In this document: positions 15,498 to 23,340 of the stretch, piece by piece | How positions within the stretch are numbered: position 1 is the first letter of the stretch | Layout: each line of letters opens with the position of its first letter | Assembly (NCBI RefSeq): GCF_003347495.1 | Contig: NZ_QCXY01000019.1 | Location: 1 to 34,299 of the forward strand | Direction: 5' to 3' | Origin: Pleomorphovibrio marinus | Lineage (GTDB): Bacteria > Bacteroidota > Bacteroidia > Cytophagales > Cyclobacteriaceae | DNA length: 34,299 nt | Made by a program: the position numbers and the translations under genes | Notes under the pieces: model-generated | The model's input: only the letters and a program-made list of their open reading frames with translations | What the model was told of the DNA's origin: nothing | Database searches by the model: none

Positions 15498-16862
15498 ATG
15501 CCCACATCACTTATAGATTCATCCTACTTCCAAGACATGTTTTCTGACTCCGGAATGCGTCTAATATTTTCTGACGAGAACCGGCTACAAAAATGGTTAA
15601 ACACAGAAGTTGCACTGGCTGAGGCGCAGGAAGAAGTTGGCATTATTCCCAAAGGAATCGCGCAACAAATTAAAGAAGTTGCTCGAATTGAAAACATCGA
15701 TCAGTCTGCCATGAAAGCTGAGTTTGATCGCGTGGGTTTTCCAATTCTTCCCTTTGTTCATCAACTTACAAAATCCTGTGATTCTGAAACAGCACGCTGG
15801 GTGCATTATGGTGCTACTACACAAGATATTCTTGATACCGGTACCGTCCTTCAGATGCGTGAAGGCCTTCAATGGGTAGAAGACGAGCTGAATTCCATCA
15901 TAGTAGCCATTTCTATTCAGGTAAAAACACACCGAGATACAGTAATGGCTGGAAGGACTTTTCAGCAGCTTGCAGCACCCATCACCTTTGGATATAAAGC
16001 TTCTGTTTGGCTGGACGAGCTAATGCGCCACAAAGAGCGTTTTCAGGAAATTCGACGGCGCATTTTGGTAGGTCAGTGCTCCGGTGCTGTGGGTACATTC
16101 GCGACATTGGGTAACCGTGGACTTGAAGTTCAGGAAAAAATGTTTGAAATTCTCAAGCTTGATATGCCTGATGTAAGCTGGCACGTTGCCAGAGACAGAT
16201 GGAGTGAGATGGTACAGTATTTTGCATTATTATCTGCAACATTCGCCAAAATTGCCAATGAAGTAGCCATTCTGATGCGTTCTGAAATTGGTGAGCTAAG
16301 CGAACCATTTGAGCAGGGCAGAGGCGCAAGTACAACGCTTCCACAAAAACGAAACCCCATTACCTGTGAGCCAATTATTGCCGTGGCACATAAACTCCGC
16401 GAATTGGCATCCTCGCAGTTGTCTGCCATGATTCAGGAACACGAACGTGGTGCTCTGGGTCAAATGCACCTCGAATGGATGGTGATTCCCGAAGCATTCG
16501 CATTGATCTCCGGAAGCCTCAAAAACTCTCGCTTCATCCTTGAAAATCTTGTAGTAGACGACAAACAAATGAAAGACAACATCATGCTCGGTGGTGGGTT
16601 AATTATGTCAGAAGCCGTAATGATGGGTTTGGCCCCAAAAATCGGAAAGGAAAATGCACATAATTTAGTGTATAAGGCCGCTGGTAGGGCTTGGGATTCA
16701 AAAATAAGTTTAAAGGAGGCCATAATGGGAAGTGAGGAAATATTAGCGATGTTTAGTGAGGCGGAGATTGATGGTTTGCTCGATCCTTTAAATTATGTGG
16801 GTGTAGCCCCTATGATGGTTGATAGGATGTTAACCAAATATAAAAATATTGGATATGAATAA
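15498..16862 (+). CDS. Fumarase/aspartase-superfamily lyase, carboxymuconate-cycloisomerase-like
   Basis: 454 residues. The superfamily eliminates or adds across a C-C double bond to give fumarate-type products (argininosuccinate and adenylosuccinate lyases, EDDS and iminodisuccinate lyases) or cyclises carboxymuconate. Motifs are WVHYGATTQDILDTG (His103), GRTFQQLAAPITFG (152-165), GQCSGAVGT and the mobile-loop signature GASTTLPQKRNP (276-287, catalytic Ser278, Lys284, Asn286). The general-acid His that follows RT in fumarase and adenylosuccinate lyase is Phe155 here, as an aromatic residue is in carboxymuconate enzymes. Purine synthesis is therefore unlikely. A C-N lyase or ligase role next to the PrpD homologue is plausible. 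The first two thirds is more GC-rich than its flanks. Confidence 0.88.
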   Translation: MPTSLIDSSYFQDMFSDSGMRLIFSDENRLQKWLNTEVALAEAQEEVGIIPKGIAQQIKEVARIENIDQSAMKAEFDRVGFPILPFVHQLTKSCDSETARWVHYGATTQDILDTGTVLQMREGLQWVEDELNSIIVAISIQVKTHRDTVMAGRTFQQLAAPITFGYKASVWLDELMRHKERFQEIRRRILVGQCSGAVGTFATLGNRGLEVQEKMFEILKLDMPDVSWHVARDRWSEMVQYFALLSATFAKIANEVAILMRSEIGELSEPFEQGRGASTTLPQKRNPITCEPIIAVAHKLRELASSQLSAMIQEHERGALGQMHLEWMVIPEAFALISGSLKNSRFILENLVVDDKQMKDNIMLGGGLIMSEAVMMGLAPKIGKENAHNLVYKAAGRAWDSKISLKEAIMGSEEILAMFSEAEIDGLLDPLNYVGVAPMMVDRMLTKYKNIGYE

Positions 16863-17868
16863 GCGGTGGAATAATCGTCCTGAAAATTCCACCTGGGGAG
16901 AATGGGGGGAAGACGACCAACTTGGACGACTTAATTTAATTGATCAGAGGAAAGTTCTGCAGGGTATAGCTGAAGTGAAAGTAGGCAAGACCTTTTGTTT
17001 GAGTCTTCCACTAGATTATCCTGGGGGACAAGTTTTAAATAAGGTTCGTTTTCCACCAGTAATTAAGCCCGTCATTCGGAATGATGCACCGTATTTCAAC
17101 TATATGTGGAATCGGAGTAATCCTGAGCATAAAGATATAGGTTCAGATGACGTAGTGCTATTACACACGCAATATTCCACCCAATGGGACAGTCTTGCAC
17201 ATCGAGGAAAGCTTTTCGATATTAATGGAGACGGGAATCTAAAGCCAGTTTATTATAACGGCTTCCGGGCAGGAGAAGACGTGGCGATAGATGAGAAACA
17301 CGAAACCAAAGCCAAAGCACTAGGAATTGAGCACATGGCAACACATGGCGTCCAAGGTAGAGGTGTATTGGTGGATTTATTTTCAGAATACGGGGAGTTC
17401 CCAAGAAAAGAAGTTGGATATGACGACCTTATGCGTATTATGGAAAGAGATGACGTTGAAGTAGAGGAAGGAGATATTCTTTGTCTATGGACTGGTCTCG
17501 ATCAGATGATTATGCGAATGCAGGGCGAACCGGACCATAGCATTAACAAAGCGAGCGCGGTTTTAGATGGTTTTGATAAAAAGCTACTCAATTGGATCAT
17601 AGACAGTAAGGTAGCCGCCATTGCTTCTGATAATTTGGCTGTAGAAGCGGTAGGTAAGAAATTGACTCCGGAAAGTAACGGGACCAATCTGCCTATTCAC
17701 GAACTTTGTTTGTTCCGTCTCGGAGTACATCTTGGTGAACTTTGGTATCTAGCCGATCTTGCAAATTGGCTGCGGAAACATAATAGAAGCAAATTTCTAT
17801 TGACAGCACCACCCCTTAGGTTAACTGGTGCAGTTGGTTCACCAGTAACACCGATAGCCACAGTTTAG
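16855..17868 (+). CDS. Cyclase-family (kynurenine-formamidase-like) metal hydrolase, long subgroup
   Basis: A hydrolase of the PF04199 cyclase family, whose members cleave amides, imides or lactones (for example formylkynurenine or isatin) at a metal site. The canonical HxGTHxDxPxH motif appears as HTQYSTQWDSLAH (104-116), with Gln in place of two His and Asp112 and His116 kept. From memory this is the usual form in the long (about 330-residue) subgroup. The subgroup also shares the WGEDDQLGRLNLI opening and the GVQGRGVLVDLF segment seen here. ATG 16855 is preferred over TTG 16849; either overlaps the lyase gene end. It closes the metabolic block, so it may hydrolyse or lactamise its product (inference). 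Confidence 0.85.
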   Translation: MNKRWNNRPENSTWGEWGEDDQLGRLNLIDQRKVLQGIAEVKVGKTFCLSLPLDYPGGQVLNKVRFPPVIKPVIRNDAPYFNYMWNRSNPEHKDIGSDDVVLLHTQYSTQWDSLAHRGKLFDINGDGNLKPVYYNGFRAGEDVAIDEKHETKAKALGIEHMATHGVQGRGVLVDLFSEYGEFPRKEVGYDDLMRIMERDDVEVEEGDILCLWTGLDQMIMRMQGEPDHSINKASAVLDGFDKKLLNWIIDSKVAAIASDNLAVEAVGKKLTPESNGTNLPIHELCLFRLGVHLGELWYLADLANWLRKHNRSKFLLTAPPLRLTGAVGSPVTPIATV

Positions 17869-17899
17869 AAAGGAATATTCTGAAACGGGACCTATCCAA

Positions 17900-18886
17900 A
17901 TGTCAATTATAAAAAACGAAATTAGAAACTGCGCAAAAGACAAGTGGAATTATGTTCCACTCTCTGAACCCATACCCATTACAAAACAGGTCTGGCCGAA
18001 AGGTACGATACCTTTAGTCTGCATACGGACTATGACCTTTATGCATGAAAATTATGTAGATGACTGCATAAGTGGTATTTTAATGCAGAAAACCACATTC
18101 CCTGTCAGGGTTTGCATTCATGATGATGCATCAAAAGATAAAACCGCGGAATTAGTTCGAAAGTATCAAGCAAAGTATCCCAATTTAATTTGGGCATATT
18201 TTCAAAATGAAAATTCGTATAGACATCCCAACCGGAAAGCAATGAGAAGTAAGTTTTGGGAATTCTTTAAAGTAGGTAAGTATTTTGCATTATGCGAGGG
18301 AGATGACTACTGGACGGACCCATTGAAATTACAAAAGCAAGTGGAATTTTTAGAAGAGAATAAAGATATTGCCGGTGTCGGGTGTTACTATCACATAATT
18401 AATCAATTTGGAAATGACGCAGTTTTCCAAAAATTAGATAATGAGCCACGATTTATTAGGTTTAAATGGGATGACTATTTAAAAGGAGGAGCCCCTGGTA
18501 TAAGAACGCTAACTATGGTATATAGAAGTGATGCCGTAAATAGGGTTAACGAAAAAATTAGCTTTAGTCCAAAATTGAGATCCGCCGGTGATGTATTGTT
18601 GGTTTCAAGTATTCTAAAGTCCGAGGGAGATTTGTGTTTATTACCTTTTTTTGGAGCCATATATAGAAAACATGACAAAGGTTTGTCTGCAGGGCTAAAG
18701 ATTAAAAGTAAAAAAAGAAAACAACACTTTTACAATTATGAGGGTATTATGCGGTTAGTTCTTTCTTCAAAAAAGGAGAAAATATTTTTTTGGTATCGAA
18801 ATTTTAAAAATACTATAAAGGGAGATATAGCTTATTTCAGAATAGGTCAGGTGATTAAAGACGCTTTACTTATTTTCGAAAAATAG
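17900..18886 (+). CDS. Family 2 glycosyltransferase
   Basis: An inverting GT-A glycosyltransferase that would add a sugar from a nucleotide donor to the lipid-linked repeat unit on the cytoplasmic face. IHDDASKDKTAELV (Asp75, Asp76) binds the nucleotide. CEGDDYWTDPLKLQKQ (about 132-147) supplies the metal-binding DxD-like acidic pair. A C-terminal part with WFRNFK-like basic helices could contact the membrane. Length 328 is usual. First of the glycosyltransferase genes, 31 nt after the cyclase gene and 5 nt before the next gene. Donor and linkage cannot be read from sequence. Confidence 0.92.
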   Translation: MSIIKNEIRNCAKDKWNYVPLSEPIPITKQVWPKGTIPLVCIRTMTFMHENYVDDCISGILMQKTTFPVRVCIHDDASKDKTAELVRKYQAKYPNLIWAYFQNENSYRHPNRKAMRSKFWEFFKVGKYFALCEGDDYWTDPLKLQKQVEFLEENKDIAGVGCYYHIINQFGNDAVFQKLDNEPRFIRFKWDDYLKGGAPGIRTLTMVYRSDAVNRVNEKISFSPKLRSAGDVLLVSSILKSEGDLCLLPFFGAIYRKHDKGLSAGLKIKSKKRKQHFYNYEGIMRLVLSSKKEKIFFWYRNFKNTIKGDIAYFRIGQVIKDALLIFEK

Positions 18887-18891
18887 GTTTT

Positions 18892-19980
18892 ATGAGAATT
18901 AACATATTAACAATACAACACCCTTATAAACGCGGATTCAATGATTTTTATCCTATTCTAAAGTGGAGGAAAGAATTTAAACTTGAAGGAATCAATTTTA
19001 GTTTTTGTAGTTCTTTTGAATCTGTAAACTTAGACTCGGATATCGTGATTATTGATCATAGATACCTTTCATCCATTGGTGATAGAACTGAAAAAGATAG
19101 AACTGAGATTATTGAAAAAATTGAATCGATAAAAAAGGCATGTAAAGTAATTCTGTTCGATAGGGGGGATGGTACAGGAAGTCGTTGTTTTTGGTTAACG
19201 TCATACGTGGACCTTCATTTGAAAAAACAACTACTTAAAGAAAGGTCACGATATACAGGTAGAGATATGACGGCTTGCTATATGAAGTGGATTCCTGAAC
19301 AAATAATTAAAGATGTATTTAGAGAGGACAACTCCTATGTCGGATGTCCTCAAGACCAATTGCATAAGCTTCATGTTGCTTGGAATATTGGAAATGTTGA
19401 TTACAGAACCTTTCCTTTTAGTAGGTATTACCCTACATCATTTATTCCAAACTTTATTTCATCTGGGCCAAAAATACTCAAGCCAAGTAATCACAGGAAA
19501 ATTGCGGTTAGCTATCGTGGTGACCTTCACCCGGAACCTCATTATAATTATCAAAGAAGTCGTGTTATAGCTATACTAAAAAAATTAAAGGCTAATAATA
19601 GCTCCATTATTGTTGGTGGTAAGATTAGTAAAAGTGAATATATTAAGGAATCTCAAAATTCAAAGGTTATGATAAGTCCATATGGCTGGGGAGAAATTTG
19701 TTTTCGGGATTTTGAAGCATTTATTTATGGCTGTTTATTGATCAAACCGGATATGTCGCATCTCGAAACTTTTCCGAATTTGTTTCTTCCAAACGAAACA
19801 TATCTTCCTATTGACTGGAATATAATTGACTTGGAAGAATCGCTGGATCATGTCTTATCTAAATATACGGAATATATTAATATTGCCCAATATGCTCAAG
19901 ATAGATTTGTCAGTTATATTAATAGCTTTGAGATTTTCCATAACAAAATTAAAGAAATTATTTTTGCGATTAATAAGTAA
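18892..19980 (+). CDS. Glycosyltransferase, exostosin/GT1-like
   Basis: 362 residues. The C-terminal half has the donor-binding layout of GT-B proteins of the Glyco_trans_1_2 or exostosin type: KISKSEYIKESQNSKVMISPYGWGEICFRDFEAFIYGCLLIKP, read here as separate blocks around residues 245-285, with the acidic EICFRDFEA helix. The N-terminal half (MRINILTIQHPY, then DIVIIDHRYL) is Rossmann-like. It probably adds a sugar to the growing unit; specificity is unknown. AT-rich like its surroundings. Downstream lie 270 bases that hold a decayed gene fragment rather than an intact gene. Confidence 0.75.
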   Translation: MRINILTIQHPYKRGFNDFYPILKWRKEFKLEGINFSFCSSFESVNLDSDIVIIDHRYLSSIGDRTEKDRTEIIEKIESIKKACKVILFDRGDGTGSRCFWLTSYVDLHLKKQLLKERSRYTGRDMTACYMKWIPEQIIKDVFREDNSYVGCPQDQLHKLHVAWNIGNVDYRTFPFSRYYPTSFIPNFISSGPKILKPSNHRKIAVSYRGDLHPEPHYNYQRSRVIAILKKLKANNSSIIVGGKISKSEYIKESQNSKVMISPYGWGEICFRDFEAFIYGCLLIKPDMSHLETFPNLFLPNETYLPIDWNIIDLEESLDHVLSKYTEYINIAQYAQDRFVSYINSFEIFHNKIKEIIFAINK

Positions 19981-20034
19981 TAGTAGTTGTTGGCTCGCTT
20001 ATATTTACGGGTTGATTCACTTAGGTGAAATTTT

Positions 20035-20214
20035 ATGAAAAAATTATTGAATTTACCCTCTCCAAATTTGACACTTAAATTGTGAGGTCTTAAAGTATTC
20101 ATTTTAGATAAAATTTCCTCATTTATAGAACAGGGCTGGATGAAAAGTGTGAAGGAAGTTTGACCAGTAGATGCTAAAGGGCAGGCAGTTCCCTGGATTA
20201 ATTATTTAATTTAA
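20035..20214 (+). pseudogene. Decayed methyltransferase N-terminal fragment
   Basis: From ATG 20035 a single frame runs for 59 codons interrupted by TGA at 20083 and TGA at 20161, ending at TAA 20212. Read through, it contains SSFIEQGWMKSVKEV, then a stop, then PVDAKGQAVPWINY. The pattern of a Trp-Met/Phe-Lys-Ser helix followed by PVD-x-x-G-x-x-x-PW-x-(T/N)Y is one I recognise from the N-terminus of some SAM-dependent methyltransferases in polysaccharide loci. No Rossmann core follows. The next gene is an intact methyltransferase that begins differently, so this looks like the relic of a displaced gene. Confidence 0.5.
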
Positions 20215-20250
20215 TTACGTATCCCTAGCTAAATTTCAAATCAGACTGAA

Positions 20251-20970
20251 ATGTATTTTATAAAAAATAATATGAGATTTATAAAAAAAATATTTAAACA
20301 GATCTTCAATTTTTATTTAAAAAATGAATATCGACATCAATCATTTAAGCGCTTTAACGAGCGTCCAGTAGAATATGCTTTTGCCCTAAGAATGCTGTCT
20401 AAGTTTTACCCGAAATCAGTGCTAGATGTTGGCAGCGGTACAACTGCATTTCCACACCTTCTTAGTAATTGTGGCATGACTGTTACTGCAATTGATAATA
20501 TTAAGGACTATTGGACTGGTGGTATGTTCAACAGGCATTTTTATGTTTTAGATGACGATATATTAAATCCAAAAAAAATATCAAGGTATGATATGGTTTT
20601 CTGTATTTCTACTCTTGAGCATATAGAAGATTATGAAAAGGCTATAATAAATATGGTAAATTCGTTAAATAATGAAGGTATTTTAGTTTTAACCTTTCCT
20701 TCATCATCTTTTGAATATATTCATAATTGTTATACGTTACCAAATTCATCATATGGTAAAGGTAACCCATATATTGCCCAATCTTTTTCAAGTGAAATAA
20801 TAAATTCTTGGATTACTAAATATGATTTAGTGGAAATCGAATCCGAATTCTGGAAGTTTTGGACGGATAGATATTGGACTTGTGGAGAGCAGATAATTCC
20901 TCCTGAAAGGTCACAAAAAAACGGAGATTTTCAAATTAGGTGCATATGCCTACAAAAAAGAAGCGAATAG
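20251..20970 (+). CDS. SAM-dependent class I methyltransferase
   Basis: 239 residues. Motif I is VLDVGSGTTAFPHLL (Asp59 region), followed by an acidic second strand (TAIDNI) and FCISTLEHIEDYEKA, the motif after strand 4 common to Methyltransf_11/23-type enzymes. A basic N-terminus (MRFIKKIFKQIF) could associate with the membrane. It likely methylates a sugar hydroxyl or carboxyl of the repeat unit, but could act on a small-molecule product of the locus. ATG 20251 is used; ATG 20272 (second Met) is an alternative. It sits between a decayed methyltransferase-like fragment and a glycosyltransferase gene. Confidence 0.88.
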   Translation: MYFIKNNMRFIKKIFKQIFNFYLKNEYRHQSFKRFNERPVEYAFALRMLSKFYPKSVLDVGSGTTAFPHLLSNCGMTVTAIDNIKDYWTGGMFNRHFYVLDDDILNPKKISRYDMVFCISTLEHIEDYEKAIINMVNSLNNEGILVLTFPSSSFEYIHNCYTLPNSSYGKGNPYIAQSFSSEIINSWITKYDLVEIESEFWKFWTDRYWTCGEQIIPPERSQKNGDFQIRCICLQKRSE

Positions 20971-20985
20971 CCTTTTGATTTAATT

Positions 20986-22110
20986 ATGTTTAAGCAACCA
21001 AAGAAAAAAATTCTAATCGTTTCCCGGTCTTTCTATCCCCAAAACTCTCCTCGTTCTTTTCGGACGACGGAACTGGCCAAGGAACTGGGGAGGCAGGGGC
21101 ATCTAGTAAAAGTTTTGACACCATTTCATTCTGATCATATTGAATTTGGACAAAAGCATAATTTGGAAATAAATGATATGGGTAAGGTAAAATGGAAAAA
21201 CTTTGACCTTAAGGGGAAAAGAGTTTCCATACTTCTTAAAAGGATAATCAATAGAATTTCTGGGTTGCTTTTTGAATATCCGAATATTGAATTGATGGGT
21301 TTGGTAAAAAAAGCCTTAAAAAATGAATCTGGATATGATCTGTTAATTTCAATAGCAGTGCCTTATCCTGTTCACTGGGGGGTTGCGGTAGTTTGGAATA
21401 ATAAAAAAAAAGAAAATAATCCAGCAAAAGTTTGGGTAGCGGATTGTGGAGATCCCTATTTCGGTCGAGAGAATGACTCTTTTAAGGTACCTTTTTATTG
21501 GGGTTGGGTAGAAAAGTGGTTTATGCGGAAAACGGATTATGTTTCTGTTCCTACAGATACTGCCTATTTGGGTTATTTTAAAGAATTTCATCATAAAATT
21601 AAAGTGATTCCCCAAGGTTTTAAATTTGAGGATTATCAGTTTTATCAAATGCCAAGACAAAATGATTTTCCCACTTTTGCCTTCGCTGGATTGTTTATCC
21701 CAGGCCGTAGAGATCCTACAGCGTTTTCTCTATTTTTATTAGAAACGAATAGAAATTTTCGGTTCCATATTTATACCAAGAACTCTGCATTGATTGATTC
21801 TTTTATTAAAAGGGCACCAGAAAAGTTTATTCTTCATTCATTTATTCCAAGAATGGAGTTGTTGGAAAAATTACACCATGAAGTCGATTTTGTGGTAAAC
21901 TTTGAAAATGTAGGGGTACGGCAAACCCCAAGTAAACTTATTGATTACATGTTGATTAATAAGCCTATTATATCCGTAAAATCATTTGACTTAAATAAAG
22001 AAAATATCCTACGTTTTTTGGACAAGGATTATTCAGGAGCTTTAAAAATTAACCATCCTGAGCAGTACCGAGTAGAAAACGTTGCAGCAGCTTTTTTAGC
22101 TTTATCGTAG
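20986..22110 (+). CDS. Family 4-like glycosyltransferase
   Basis: 374 residues with a GT-B fold. The N-terminal domain opens KKILIVSRSFYPQNSPRSFR and TTELAKELGRQGHLVKVLTP, the acceptor-side layout of Glyco_transf_4. The C-terminal domain is divergent: FAFAGLFIPGRRDP, then a VDFVVNFENVGVRQTPSKLIDYMLINKPIIS donor region lying at roughly residues 300-332, where Pro-Ser-Lys replaces the more usual E-x7-E. It ends 2 nt before the polymerase gene. A retaining sugar transfer to the lipid-linked unit is expected; sugar unknown. Confidence 0.85.
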   Translation: MFKQPKKKILIVSRSFYPQNSPRSFRTTELAKELGRQGHLVKVLTPFHSDHIEFGQKHNLEINDMGKVKWKNFDLKGKRVSILLKRIINRISGLLFEYPNIELMGLVKKALKNESGYDLLISIAVPYPVHWGVAVVWNNKKKENNPAKVWVADCGDPYFGRENDSFKVPFYWGWVEKWFMRKTDYVSVPTDTAYLGYFKEFHHKIKVIPQGFKFEDYQFYQMPRQNDFPTFAFAGLFIPGRRDPTAFSLFLLETNRNFRFHIYTKNSALIDSFIKRAPEKFILHSFIPRMELLEKLHHEVDFVVNFENVGVRQTPSKLIDYMLINKPIISVKSFDLNKENILRFLDKDYSGALKINHPEQYRVENVAAAFLALS

Positions 22111-22112
22111 TT

Positions 22113-23333
22113 ATGTGGTATCTTTTCTTCATACATCCCTTTTCAGCTTTGTTGATAGCATTGCGCGATTTACGCCACAAACATGCCAATAATATTTTAT
22201 GGTTGTTTACTGCGTTTGTTGGTTTAACCTGGGCGATGAGGGATGGTAGTACCTCTGATAGTATACGATATATGGAGAAAGTAGCCTTATTGCATCATTC
22301 AAGCATATCGTTCTTGGAATACTATATTGCTTCTGGTGAGATAGATTTTTTTTCACTAGCAATAACCTATTTTGTTGCCAGTTTTACGGAGAACGGTTAT
22401 ATTCTGATGGTATTTCAGGGATTGGTCTATGGATTTTTCTTTTCCAGAAATATGACTTTTGTTTTAAAGCAACTGAATGGAAATTTAAAATTCATATCAA
22501 TTATTTTTTTTCTGACGTTTTTTGTAGTGGTACCGATTTGGAATTTTAATGGTTTCCGTTTTTGGACGGCAACCCATGTTTTTATTTATGGTTTACTGCC
22601 TTATTTCTTCGAAGGCAAAAGGAAATCGTTGATTTGGTGTTTTATTACCCCTTTTGTATTTCATTATGCCTTTATTGTGCCGGTTTTGATTCTTTCCTTG
22701 TTATTGGTTTTAAAAAACAGGCTTAATCTCTATTTCGGATTCTTTGTGTTTTCCTTGTTCTTTGCTGAATTGGATCTAAAGCTATTTAACGCTTATGTGG
22801 AACAATATGTGCCGCAGCAATTTCAGGAAAGGAGTCAAAGTTATAGGTCTGAAGCCAAATTTGAGCGAGCTCAAGAAGTCCGTGAAGTTGGTGATTTTTC
22901 TGTAGAAAAGTCCTGGCATGCTATATTTTATAAAAAAGCTTTAACTTGGTCCATGTACGCATTTTTATTGTATTATTTTTTTAGAAGAAAGCATCTTCAG
23001 GCCAAACATCCAAGAATGGTTTATATTTTATCCTTTGTACTGCTGTTTTTTGCTTTTGCCAATATATTGGCCAATTTGCCATCAGGTAGCAGATATTTAT
23101 CCGTTGTTTCTTTGTTTACGTTAGCTTTTTTAACCATTAATACCCAAAATTCCATTGGAGATAGATTAAGTAAAAGAATCAGTTGGGTGATAGCACCTCT
23201 GTTATTGTTTTTTTTCATAGTGAGTGTAAGACAAGCGTTATATTTTTTTAGTGTGACCACCATAATAGGAAATCCATTTATAGCCTTGTTCACAATAGGG
23301 GACAATATCAACTTGGATTCGTTGATCAAGTAG
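22113..23333 (+). CDS. EpsG/Wzy-like O-unit polymerase
   Basis: A 406-residue integral membrane protein with about ten hydrophobic segments spread along its length and a hydrophilic loop at about 228-275. Features of the EpsG family are the early WAMRDGSTSDSIRYM motif after the second segment, and the GFRFWTATHVFIYGLLPYF and FITPFVFHYAF segments. It would polymerise flipped repeat units at the periplasmic face in a Wzy-dependent pathway, consistent with the Wza, Wzc and sugar transferase genes in the same locus. Sequence conservation in this class is low, so the assignment rests on topology, length and context. Confidence 0.82.
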   Translation: MWYLFFIHPFSALLIALRDLRHKHANNILWLFTAFVGLTWAMRDGSTSDSIRYMEKVALLHHSSISFLEYYIASGEIDFFSLAITYFVASFTENGYILMVFQGLVYGFFFSRNMTFVLKQLNGNLKFISIIFFLTFFVVVPIWNFNGFRFWTATHVFIYGLLPYFFEGKRKSLIWCFITPFVFHYAFIVPVLILSLLLVLKNRLNLYFGFFVFSLFFAELDLKLFNAYVEQYVPQQFQERSQSYRSEAKFERAQEVREVGDFSVEKSWHAIFYKKALTWSMYAFLLYYFFRRKHLQAKHPRMVYILSFVLLFFAFANILANLPSGSRYLSVVSLFTLAFLTINTQNSIGDRLSKRISWVIAPLLLFFFIVSVRQALYFFSVTTIIGNPFIALFTIGDNINLDSLIK

Positions 23334-23340
23334 GTAAAAG

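Noticed and set aside
16855-17868. Cyclase-family protein with Gln replacing two His of the canonical metal motif
   Set aside because: I first took this as loss of activity. From memory, the STQWD-x-LAH form is normal in the long subgroup of this family, so it is not evidence of a broken enzyme.
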